Of a stretch of DNA of 64,000 nt, positions 1 to 10,700 are shown piece by piece. Position 1 is the stretch's first letter. Each line of letters begins with the position of its first letter. The position numbers and the translations under genes were made by a program. Source of the DNA: Eremophila alpestris peregrina (taxonomy: Eukaryota; Chordata; Aves; Passeriformes; Alaudidae); assembly GCA_009792885.1 (NCBI GenBank), contig WMCF01000032.1, positions 5,746,589 to 5,810,588 of the forward strand, written 5' to 3'. The notes under the pieces are model-generated. The model was not told the origin of the DNA, ran no database searches, and was given only the letters and a program-made list of their open reading frames with translations.

Positions 1-229
1 GGCCGGCATGAGGGGACACTGCCTGTGTGAAGGGACACGGCCTGTGTGAGAAGACATGGCCGGCATGAGGGGATACGGCCTGTGTGAAGGGACGCGACCA
101 GCATGAGGGGACACGGCCTGCATGAGGGGATACGGCCTGTGTGAAGGGACATGGCTGGCATGAGTGGACACTGCCTGCATGAGGGATATGGCCTGCATGA
201 GGGGATACTGCCTGTGTGAGGGGACACGG
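1..229. repeat. 19-bp minisatellite, cut by the left window edge
   Basis: About twelve imperfect copies of a 19-bp unit lie head to tail, e.g. GGCCTGTGTGAAGGGACAC. Copies fall into two subtypes, one carrying TGTGTGA and one carrying GCATGAG at the same place, partly alternating. One copy is 18 bp. The array starts at base 1, so its true length is unknown. Short ORFs reading through it are repeat artefacts. Confidence 0.93.
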
Positions 230-444
230 CCATCACACCCTGTGGGCAGCCATGCCGGGGTCTGTTGGTCCAACCCAGGATGCCGCAACATTCCCAGAGA
301 GAGAGGTCTCACAAGAGACAATTTCTCCGGGGTCTCGGGCGGTCCTCCTGCCGCTGGGTCCCCTCTGCAGCCATATCTCCTCACGCCCTCAGTAGCTGCG
401 AGTGATTTAGCTCTGTGATTCAGCAGTGAGTTCAGCTCTGCCTT

Positions 445-784
445 TGTGGGGTTCTCCCAGGTTGACCCAGAGAGAGAGAGACAGGAGAGTCATGGGGCGG
501 TTCCACAGGGGGAGCTTTATTGTCCAGCACCCTGCCAAGGGTGGCCAGGGATGACAGCTCCCTCTGAACTGGGCAGAAGCTGGGGTATTTATGGGGAAAG
601 CAAAGGTGGTACCAGAGGGGAAAAACCAATGGGTTAGAAAGAATCTACATGGGTACATCAGAGCATCACGGGTACTCGCTGTGACCAAGGAGAAGTCTTA
701 TCTAAGGGTTTTCTGTCCCAGGGCTTATCAAATTCCATTCAAGGGACATCCCTCCAAGGCAGAGGCCCATCTGCCTCTACAACA
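445..784 (-). mobile_element. Probable solo LTR of an endogenous retrovirus
   Basis: Read on the minus strand this roughly 340-bp block starts TGTTGTAG and can be ended at CCCCACA. It has the order expected of an LTR: a TATA-like ATAAATA at 592-586, then AATAAA at 521-516 about 70 bases on, then a C/T-rich U5-like stretch. No matching target-site duplication is visible and no gag, pol or env sequence flanks it, so exact ends are uncertain; some U5 or leader sequence may continue down to about 240. The family is not identified. The overlapping short ORFs are not genes. Confidence 0.6.
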
Positions 785-3700
785 CCCAGCCCTGGGAAAC
801 CTCCTCACGCTTGGCCCTCGCAGCTGTGGGCACCAATATCTGCAGGGCTTGGTGGGATCCTACAGACAGCACACACTGCACTGGCCTGCAGCCCTACTCT
901 TCATGTGGGAGTGCCTGTTATGGGGTTCTCCACGTCCCCGAGAGGGTCACTGGCTCAGGGACCCTGTGCCAGGAGATAGATGGTGCTCTATGCTGAAGCC
1001 CCAGTAAGATGGGAAATACCTTTGAGTGTTGTGTAGCCAGTTGCACTGGACCTTATAGGATGTGGGAAGGTGGTGCTCCTATTTGCTTGGAATAGATCCA
1101 TGTCAGGAACAAAGAGATTGATATTGGTCTTTATCTGTTGATCAGAAGCCTGAACTTCTGACCTACCTGACACCAGTGAAAGCAGCTGTTCTCTGGTGAC
1201 AATTTCCTCTAACACTTTTCAATCCTAGGTGTTATCCCAAGGCATCTGCTGGCTCCCAGTGCTGCAGGCTTTGGGGAGGTTTGCCCAGCCAAGGTGGGAC
1301 TTGCTGTGTGAGGCTCATGTGTGCTGCTGGTGCCTCTCCAGCAGGACATGCTCGGGCCCTTTGCCATTGTATCCCTTCATGAGCAGCTCCATGTCACACT
1401 GTGTTAGCATCAGCAGCACTGAGGGTGATGTCAAGTGGCAAATAAAGAGCAAATGAAAGCCTGCAGCGCAAAGAAACTAATTTGGAGCGACCTGGAAATA
1501 TCCTCTCCGGGGTCCTTTCTGAGGCTGGTGTTCCCCAAAGCTGCAGGAGTCAAGCACCTCTTTGTAGTTTATGCACTTGGGGAGGTGCCAGGGAACACCT
1601 CAGGGAAAGGGAAGAAAAAGAGGAAACAAAGCACAGCCCCTGTCTGGATTTTTCCTGTTTGTAAGGAGACCATGCCAAGCAGAACTGGGGCATTTTGGAG
1701 CAGTGCTTTGGGCTTTTTGCCTACCACGGGTAAGTGCTCCACCTGTTCATAGCAGAATGAGAAATTCAGGGCATATATGCACAAAAGCCCAGGGCTTCTA
1801 GGAATAAGTGTTACCTTCTCCTAGGCAATTTCACAGTAACTTAAAAGGAGCTGGAAAAGCTTTCTGGGTGGACACCAAATGCATCAGCTGCTGACCATCA
1901 CTGCTATAGCAGCAGCATTCAATCACAATTTTTAAAAAAATTAAATATTTTAAGAAGGAACTGGTTAAGTCTATAATTTAAGTAGGTCTGCAGCCTAGTT
2001 CTGCCAGGTAAGTGGCATTCAGTGGCCCCTGAGGACAGCAATATAATTAAGAAAATTCAATATTTAAAAAAAGTAGTACCAAAATGAGCTTCCTCATTTA
2101 TGCAGAGGTGGTTTGCATTGTGAGAGGAAAGTGGCAGCCCATTAAAATTAAAGCTGCATTCCTTCTCATCTAACCCTTGGGAAGAGCTGTCTATGTATTG
2201 GTAGTCCTTAAAAGGGCTCATTTAGTGTAATCTTTTTTTTGTCTCTAAGGGTGTGCAGCTTGGAGAGGGAGTGGGTAAGTTTTCTTTCACTTTTGCAAGC
2301 TTTGTATTTCACTTGCATTAAAGGCTGACAGTAGCTGGGACGGGGGGATTTGAAATGGTGCAGGGGCCCTAACCCAGTGAAAGTTTAGAAAAAAAAATCT
2401 GTGATACTTTCTAAGCTCTTCTTACTGCCCAAAATTGTCCAAATTGCTCCGGCTGGATTTTACAGGGAGCAGCAAGAGTTTGTGGGAGGTTTCTCTGCAC
2501 AAAGATTTGTGGCCCAAATCTCTACACTTCTGATCTGCTTCCAGATTTGGGAGGACAAAGTGAGAGTCTGACCCCAGCAGGTCATCAGGAGTTTTGCTTT
2601 GGATTAGGGTGAAGATTGGCATTGTCCTAATGGACAAGATTTCACTTGTTCTGCACAGCCTTTAAACACAAGCTTCCTTTTCCTGCTGATTGCAGAACTT
2701 TCACTGGGAAATATTCAACTCCCCAAGGATGTGATGCTCTGAGCTGTTGCCTGCCTAGTGCAAGCCAAGAAAGAGACTTTGCACTTGGACCAGGTTGAGA
2801 GTGATGTGGTTGAGACTGATGATGTTAAAGGAGTTGGATTTGAAAATTCCTGGAAGCATGAGCTGCCTTCATTAACGTTTCAGGCAATAACTGGAGTGTC
2901 AGTCTGGGGAGGAGGAGCTGGTCAGAAAATGAACGGATTTTTCTCTGCTAAATGGGAAGCAGCAAAGAGTGGATGTATGTGGCAGCAAATACAATGAGTG
3001 CACAGTCTTGTAGTAAGTGCTCCCCCCAGGGTCCCTCGTGGGGTATAGTGTGAACCCAAAGCTATGGGATGTACATTGTTTCCCTGGACCTCCTAAAAGG
3101 GCACATTCACCCAGCTGCAGACATTCCCAGCTGTGACCATGGGTGTTTTGTGATGTTCCCCATGCCCAAGGGTGCCCATGACAACACTTGAGTGGTTCAA
3201 AAGCTCGGGCACAGGAATGCATTTGGAGGAATTCAGCCTGGGATGAGATTTTCCTCCTTCTCCTGGAAGGTCTGGCTTTGCTTCCAACAGAACAGCAGCA
3301 ACCCATCACACTCTCCAAATCCAAGGCAATTACTTCTCTTTAGTAAGCTTTTCTAAAATACTTCATTGGAGAAAATTAATGCTTCAGAATGATTTTATAG
3401 ACCAACTTTAGTGGTTGAAAAAAGAAGCTATTTCACAATATAAGCCATAGTAGATGTTATTTGTTTTGGTCTAACATATGGATATGGTATTTCATTTACT
3501 GGAGCAGAACAACAAGGCTTTATCATTTTTAGGTCTTGTTCTGAGGGTGCCTGGTGTAACTCCCTGGGGCAGTCCCTCAGGAGGAAATGGCACTTTGGCT
3601 TGGACAGTTTATTTCCCAGATCAGTTTTTGAGATGCCAAGGTGGGGATGAAGAAGTGGAAGCACCAGTGCATCCTCCTGCCCTTCAGGTATTTCAGAAGA

Positions 3701-6299
3701 TGTTCTGCCTTTAAGCAAGCTGATTTGGCCCCTTGTTAAATGGTAAACTGTAGGACCTGACCAGCAAGTCCTGGGGAGGAGAAAGTAACTCCTTTTGTTT
3801 AAAAGGCCAATAATTTGTAGTTGCACTTAAGAAAATGCTTTAGGCAAAATAATAATGTAGAGATCTGCTGCAAGTGGAGACACTGCCCACATCCACTCAG
3901 AGGTTTCAGATCAGATTGGGCACATTACACAAATCTGTTTACTAGGGAATCTGACAGATTTTATTTTCATGGTGAGTGTTTTCACAAGAAAAGCCCCAAA
4001 ATCCAGGCTCAGCACATGACACCTGAGCAGTCTGTACACTCCCTTTCCCACAATAACCTGTTAATGTGCTTCATGTGCAATTCAGGTTACTCATAAATAA
4101 TTCTCTTTGCAAATCAGACACATATAAATTATTCTCTGTAATTGAAAATTACCTATGAATTATTCTGTTTGTAATTAACAGATATGTCATTTATTCTCTA
4201 ATATATTGACATTGCTTTCTTGGATAGATCTGCCTGGGGCTGATAGCAATAGGGTGATTCTCAAAGGCCAAGGCAACATCATACAGTGTGAGTTCATTTG
4301 GGATATTCTGACAAGACAGGGATGATCTTGTGTGCAGAAATTCCATGTACAGGTCCAGAAAGGGCACTCAATGCATTATGGATTTATTTAGTATTGTATA
4401 GAATTTGACCCTAACATTGCAGAGATTGTATTTTTTTTAAGCTGGACGTTCTAAAGTTATTTATTTTATAAGCCAACTAGTAAATAATTTCTAGCTCGGA
4501 CTCTCCTGTAGGCACTGCAGATTCACAGAAGGAAATTCCCTCTGTTCCCTTCCCCTCTCAGCTCTTGTGAAGTATTTGGAGGCAAACTGACTTAACCCAG
4601 CTCTTTGGGTGTCAGAGGGGCATTAGCAGGGTCTCTTAACACTGATTAATTACCTTTGTTAGGTGCTGTACTGTAAACAAGCAGTGATAGTGCAGGAAAT
4701 TCATCGCCAGTCAACAGAAATGAAAAGCCCAGAGCAAACATAACGAGAGATAACTAATTACCAACACATGCTCCAGTTGCTTAATAGCTCTTTCCCTGAG
4801 ATTTGCACTTGGTGTGTGCTGCTGCTGCTCCAGGATCAGCCTCCCCTTCCCAGTGCTTCCCAGTATTGCACCAATGACAGCCTGAGAGCAATTTTCTCAA
4901 TTTATTTGTTGACATGTATAGAAAGAGATTTTTCTTGACAGAGAAGCTCTGCTCCAAATCAAATTCTCACTGGTCCAGCTCCTTCCTGAAGGAGCTCAAT
5001 ACAGCCCCTCACACAGGCCCAGGCTTTGCCTGCTGAGTAGGCTCAGCTCCTGGGGTCCACACTGAATCTGTTTGGTCAGGTTCAGAGCTGGTTTTGAGAT
5101 TCTCAGCAGTTTTCAGAATCAATCCCCTCTGCTCACAGAGAAAATCCCCTCTGGACCTGCTCAGCCCTTTACTTGCACCCCAGTGGAGCTCTGGCATCCT
5201 CTGTCCACTGAAGTGGCCACAGAGCACCGGGTCAGATCTGTGCCTGTTCCAGCCCATAACCTCAAAAAAAGCCTTCTGCAGTGCCAGATCCCAATCAGAT
5301 TTGTGTATAATGTCTCTAGAATATGCCAGTGCCTCAGAAACAGATGGTCTCGAGAAGAGTCATTCCTGGTGCTGTGGAAACCTCCAGGGATTCACACGTG
5401 CATTTTCCAGGAGGAGAATCTGCCTGTCCTGTTGGAACTGTGATTGATGCATTGCTGCTGCAAGACTCACTCCTGGAAGTTTGTCCTCCCAGGAATCTGC
5501 CTCAGTCATTAACCTGGACTGCTGGACAAGTTAGATGGACAATTCAACAAAATCCCAAAAAGGTTTGCAAGGTGAAAGACAAGATTTGTAAAGGTCATTA
5601 AATACCTAAGATGGAGGCAGATGTTTCCTTTTGTCCTTATTTAAATATTCTTATTTAAATGTTCTTAAGTATTTAAGAACACATACACGTCCAACTTCGC
5701 CCTTGATTTTGTTTTATGTTAAGCCCTGCTCTCTCAACACGCTGTGCTTCATTTTAATACGTACGGAGGACATGCATTATTCCTCATTTCAGTGTTCTCT
5801 TCTACAGAATTTGTTTATTCTGTGCTCGTACAAAGCACTACCCTATTTTCCAGTGCCTGCTCTTTGAGGCTCTTTAAGTGTCACACAAACATTCATGAAC
5901 TTCTCTGAGCTACCCTCCCGAAAGTAAGCTGGCAGTATGAGCCTGTTCCCCTCCTCCCCCTCGTCACCCATTTATTCACCATTTCCAGAGTTTTCTCTGT
6001 TCCTTTTAGTCTGGCTCAACTGCCTGTGATGCTTCTCCCGTGCACAGACGTGATGAAGGGCTGGCTGCGTTCTCCTTGCCTGGCTCTGACATGAAATAAT
6101 CCTCCACAATCCGTGTCTGCGTGCTGTGCACTCGCTAACCAGAGACCCAAAAGCACCGAGCAGCATCTATCAGAGCTGTACAACAAACGCAGCACTGCAG
6201 AGATACACGAGCTCTAATCACTCACAGCTCCAGGCACTTTGCTCTTCATCATACTTGTCTAGACAGACTAAATGGCCTCAGCGAGACAGCCCCGGTGTC
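785..6299. other. Intergenic DNA with no supported gene
   Basis: No ORF here looks like a conserved exon with flanking splice sites, and no RNA gene was recognised. Isolated plus-strand AATAAA motifs (e.g. near 1440) have no gene attached. A short inverted repeat, GTTCTTAA-4-TTAAGAAC, sits at 5661-5680. LFNG is the gene expected on this side from human synteny, but no part of its glycosyltransferase sequence is seen. Confidence 0.6.
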
Positions 6300-6917
6300 A
6301 GCCAGGAAAGCGGCTGCGTTTTCCATACGGATGAACTCCCAAGCAGGTATGGCTAAGGGCGGGTATTCCCTGGAGCACGGGCGGTACCAAAGTGCCTCGT
6401 CCCGCGGTAAAAAGGCACGGGAACGCGGTGCCTCCTCCTCCCGAGCGCTTTTTAAGTGGTGCCGCCAGGTCGGGGATGTTTGTGGGCATTTCACAGCCGA
6501 GGAGAAGAGAAGGAAGGGGCTCCAAGGTATTACTAAAACCAGAGTCTGGGGGGACAAACCCACAGTTTCGTAGGGGCCGGCTGCTCCCTGATCACCAGCC
6601 AGCGCTGCCAGCCGGAGGGCTGCTGCATACGAGGCATGTTCTGGAAGGGCTGCAGAAGCAGGTGCTTCTCCCGGGACACCGGAACACTCCCGGGAAAAGG
6701 GGCTGTAGGTGCCGGTCCCCCGTGCGGGAGTCACACGGGTGGGTGTGCAGGGAGCGAACAAGTCCCCCAGCACTCTGGGATGATGCGCCAAGCACGAACA
6801 CCGAGCTCAGCCCCCGGCACCGCAAACCCCCGGGAGGGTTCACCAAGAGCGCCCGGGCAGGACCCCTGGAGCCCGTGGGGATGATGCTGGGAGCGCAGTC
6901 CCGAATTCCCGGCGGGA

Positions 6918-7145
6918 GATGCCCCGAGCGCGGTCACCAGCCCTCGGAAGGGGATGCCCTAAATCGCGACCCTCCTCCACCGGGGGAGGACGCCCCGAGC
7001 ACGGCCACCATCCCCCGCGGAGCGGTGCCGTCGCCGGGAAAGCGCTGCCCGTAACCCCGGGAGATGCCCCGAGCGCGGCCACCCTCACCCGCGGAGCGGT
7101 GCCGGTAACCCCGGGGACGATGCCCATCACCCCGGGAGATGCCCC
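6918..7145. repeat. Tandem repeat of about 72 bp in the CpG island
   Basis: Copies begin near 6918, 6989, 7063 and 7138 (spacing 71-75 bp), each opening with GATGCCCCGAGCG or a close variant. The second and third copies continue into a shared CGCGGAGCGGTGCCG. The last copy is partial. The copies are diverged. Confidence 0.75.
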
Positions 7146-7267
7146 AGCCCGCCGGGGCGGTCCCGCCGCACGCCGGAGCCACCCGGATCCCCTGTTCCTG
7201 CCCTCCCGCGATGAGGCGACCCCGCGACACTCCCCCGATCTGCCCGGGGGGACAGGACAGGACTCAC

Positions 7268-7500
7268 CGCCCGCCGGGCCGGGACTGCGGAGGCCGGGAG
7301 GAGCGGCAGGGCCGGGGCACCCGGCTCGGGGCTGGCGAGGCGGAGCGGAGCCCGGCAGCGGCGGTGGAAGCGGCGGCAGGAGGAGCGGCAGGAGGAGGAG
7401 GAGGAGGAAGAAAAGGGGGAGCAAAGGGGGGCCCGGCCCCGCCGCCGGGAGCCCGCGGGATTCGCCGAGCGGCCGCGCAGAGCCGCCTCCTGCAGGGCCC
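7268..7500 (-). other. Candidate minus-strand first exon (speculative)
   Basis: A consensus donor, GCG|GTGAGTC, ends this GC-rich block on the minus strand. The block carries no in-frame ATG leading into a recognisable protein. A run of CTC triplets gives a leucine- or proline-rich reading in some frames, which I regard as composition rather than a signal peptide. The upstream boundary is arbitrary. No downstream acceptor or partner exon was identified. Confidence 0.2.
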
Positions 7501-7533
7501 GGGGCAACCGCGGGAGGGCGCCCGTGGGGGCAG

Positions 7534-7750
7534 GGGGGGACACGGCGACAGGGAGGGGACAAGGGGACAGGGAGGGACACGGGGGCAGGGACAGGACACA
7601 GGGGCAGGGACAGGACACGGGGACAGGGAGGGACACGAGGACAGGGACAGGACACGGGGACGGGGGAGACACGGGGTGGAGGGACTGGACACGGGAACAA
7701 GGATGGGACACGGGAACAAGGATGGGACACGGGGACAGGGACAGTACACC
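7534..7750. repeat. GGGACA-type minisatellite
   Basis: A degenerate array is built from GGGACA and GGACACGGGGACAGGG-like blocks. A later 18-bp sub-repeat around ACACGGGAACAAGGATGG occurs twice near 7689-7725. The G-runs make one strand a G-quadruplex candidate. The ACACGG core also occurs in the minisatellite at the left window edge. Long open frames on both strands here come from the repeat. Confidence 0.85.
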
Positions 7751-10700
7751 GGTGTTGGAGGGGACACAGGGACAAGACAGGGGGTGCGCGGAGCAGATGG
7801 AGCTTGGGAGCAGGACACGCAGGGTGCGGGTGGCAGTCTCGGGTAGAGGGAGGGGACACGCGGTGCGGGGCAGGACGGGCCCGGAGGGCGGTGGCGGTGG
7901 CAGGTCCCGCTCGGAGCCCGGGAGCGGAGGAGGAGAGCAGCAGCCCTGGTTTGGGGAAGCGCATTCCCCCAAGAGCCCGGGGCAGAGCAGAGCAGTGCCG
8001 GGGGCTGGGAACGCTTTAATCGGAGCTCTGATGAGAGCTCTGAGGAGCGGCTGTCTGGGGACTGGCTGTGCCGGTGGCTGGTGCCATCCCCGCCCTGCGA
8101 GCCCTGTTTGCGTTCGCCTTGATGCCTCGCTCCCACATGACCTGGACGCATTTCTGTGTCCCACGATGTCCTATAATTCGGGAGTATTATCTGTTCTTGG
8201 AAAGGTTAATTACATTAAAGGAGTGCATCTCTGTTCCCATTTCTCCATGGCTTCATTTATTCTGCCTTTCATGTTTTGATCCTCTTCAGTGCTTTGATCC
8301 CTCCTTTCTGCCATCCCTGGATGGGAGCAAAAAGGGATACCCTGGCTGGGACCCAAGCATGTCCTTTAGTGACACAAACTGAAATTAGGAAAAAAAATAC
8401 ATTTTACAGCCCTCAGGAGCTGTAGCAGTGCTGGCAGCCCAATTACCATCTGCACACCCAGCACAACCACAGCCTTGCAAGGGCCAGCAGAATGTCTTGC
8501 TGGAGTTGTGGTGGCCACAGGAGTGGACAGATGACCATGTGCTGTGCTGCAGGATTAGCAAGCACCAGGGTGAGCCCATCCCTGCTGCAGCCTGCGTGCC
8601 CAGGACCTGCATTGCTCTGAAGGCACTGGCAGCATCACTGGTGAAAAATTGCCCTAATTTGCTGCTCTCATAATCAGGCCAAGGCAAAGCAGCAGCTTCT
8701 CCTGGCAGCAGAGGCTGCTCGTGAATCTTCCTTGTGGGAAACCTTCCTGAGATTCAGCGTGTGGGAAGGGCAGGAGGGAATTCTGAGGCCTTGCAATGGT
8801 ATCTTCTTCCTCCTCAGCTGCCACCCAAAGCACAGGAGTTGCCCTCTGTGCTGTTTTAATTGGTTGCTGCTTATAATGAGACTTTATTTGTATTAATTAC
8901 TTAAATTATGTATTTATGAGTTGCTCTGAGTACACCATCAACATGTTTAGAACCATAACAAGCCTCAGGAAGCTCCTACATGAGGAAGCTGTGAACTGAA
9001 AATCCAGATGCACTGATACAGCGTGCTCCCAAAACGCACAATTAATTTTTTGTTAAACCTATTGTAAACTTAATAATTAGCAGTTGGCTTACTGACTGAC
9101 CAGCACAGGTAAACAGCACTGGTGTTAATTGTTAAATTGTTAAATGTTCTCATAGTGATGCATTTATCCTGGGCAGACACAGGAGGAGGTGGGCAGGGAG
9201 GGGAGATGGAGGCAGGGACAGAGACAGTGATGAGGAAACAGCCACAGACAGTCACTCTGTGACCTTTTAGGAGGCAAGTGGTCTTAGTAAGAAAGGATCA
9301 GTAGAAAAGGAAGGGGAAATGGAGCAGGAGGTGGTCAAAACTCAGATGAGAAGACAGCCAGGAGCTGGGGAGGGCAGTGAATCAGAGGGATGGGGATTTG
9401 GGGCGTGGAGGGAGCAGAAGGGTGCTGGGACAGCTGCACTCAGCCTTCACTCAGCTGCAGCTAGAGCTGCTCACAGCAGAGACGTGATGCTCACCACAAG
9501 TGCCCTTTATCTGCAGGGATCAGCAGCAGTCACCATTCTGCTCTGAAATCAATTGTTAATGCAGAGCTGTGTTTCCTGGAGTGGCCACGATCTGTGTCCT
9601 CCCCACGGGAGGATGTGAAATACAGGGGCACGTGCCTTGGGCTGGTGAGTGCAGGAAACTTCATGGGGCAGCACATCCTCAGGGAGAAGCAGAATGAATA
9701 AACACCCAGAACTGCTGCCTGAGACTGGAATTTAGGCAACTGTAGCTATTTAGCTGAAGAAAGTTGTATAGATACACAAATAGCTCCGTGGGGAGAAAAG
9801 GCAGGTACCCACGAGCTGTGCAAGGCAGAGAGAAGAGAGAAACAGCCCAAACCCGCAGCTGCAGGCTGAAGCCAGACTAATTGAAATGAGAAAATAGGCA
9901 TTAATTTTTTGAAGAATGAAGTTGATTAGCTGCTGGAACAAATCACTGAGGAAAGTGCAAGTCTTCCCATGTGATAGTGTTTCCTAATCAAGATAAGATG
10001 CCTTTTCCCCAAGTGGGCTTCAGCCAAGCACATGTTCCTGTGTTCAGCAGAGCAAGGATGGGCTGAAATCCACATTTCAGCAGGTGGTCTCTGCTCTGAG
10101 GAGGTGAAGAGGTGACTGTGTGGCCCCACCTCGATTTTAGGAAATAAATTGGAGGCTGTGCTCTTGGCATGGATTTCTAAATCCATCCTTTATGGTGCTC
10201 CTAATTTCAGTTTGCACACAAACAAACTTTCTGAAAGTTTGGACCTTAGCAGCAGCCCAGGGAGAGCAGAGTGGGTTCAGCTCGTGTTGTCTCTTTGCTG
10301 GTCAGTCACAAAACCCTGACCTACATTTGGGCAGCACTGTAGAACTACCAGCAGATACTTTGATGTTGGTCCTCAAGCAATTGCAGCCACATCTGTCTCA
10401 TCTTTGGATTGTGTTGTGCCCAAGGAGGAGAATTAGGGAATGCCCACACACAAAAAAAGTAAGAATCTAATCTCATGTTGCTGCTTCTATGGAAATGAGT
10501 AAAGTACAAAATTTGCTGGGAGGAACAGGCTCAAAATCAAAGGGTGAGATCTCCTGAATGTTAATGGTGGTGGAAAGGAGGGGAAACAGGACTGACTGGT
10601 TTGCACAGGAGGCTGAGAGCTCCCATCCTGGGGGGCACTGGGAGGATGCACCTGACCTGTCTGGGCTCAGGGTCATTCCCTTTGCAAGCTGAAGTGTGGT

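Larger units (their letters stand above)
6300..8110. promoter_or_regulatory. Orphan CpG island
   Basis: This stretch is very GC-rich and dense in CpG, unlike the AT-leaning DNA on either side, and resembles the promoter islands of BRAT1/IQCE and TTYH3 in this window. No recognised coding exon starts in it. On the minus strand GCG|GTGAGTC at 7268/7267 is a consensus splice donor preceded by GC-rich, leader-like sequence, so a minus-strand first exon between about 7268 and 7500 is possible. Two tandem repeats lie inside it. It could be the promoter of an unannotated or noncoding transcript, or simply a repeat-inflated GC-rich block. Confidence 0.55.

Noticed and set aside
7300..7470. Leu/Pro-rich stretch on the minus strand resembling a signal peptide
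   Set aside because: It comes from a CTC/CCT triplet run, has no well-placed Met just upstream, and leads into no recognisable protein.
6840..8164. Several overlapping open frames of 235-374 codons on both strands in the GC-rich island
   Set aside because: They overlap on both strands, are dominated by Pro/Arg/Gly/Ser runs created by the minisatellite and high GC, and match no family. Stop codons are rare at this composition.
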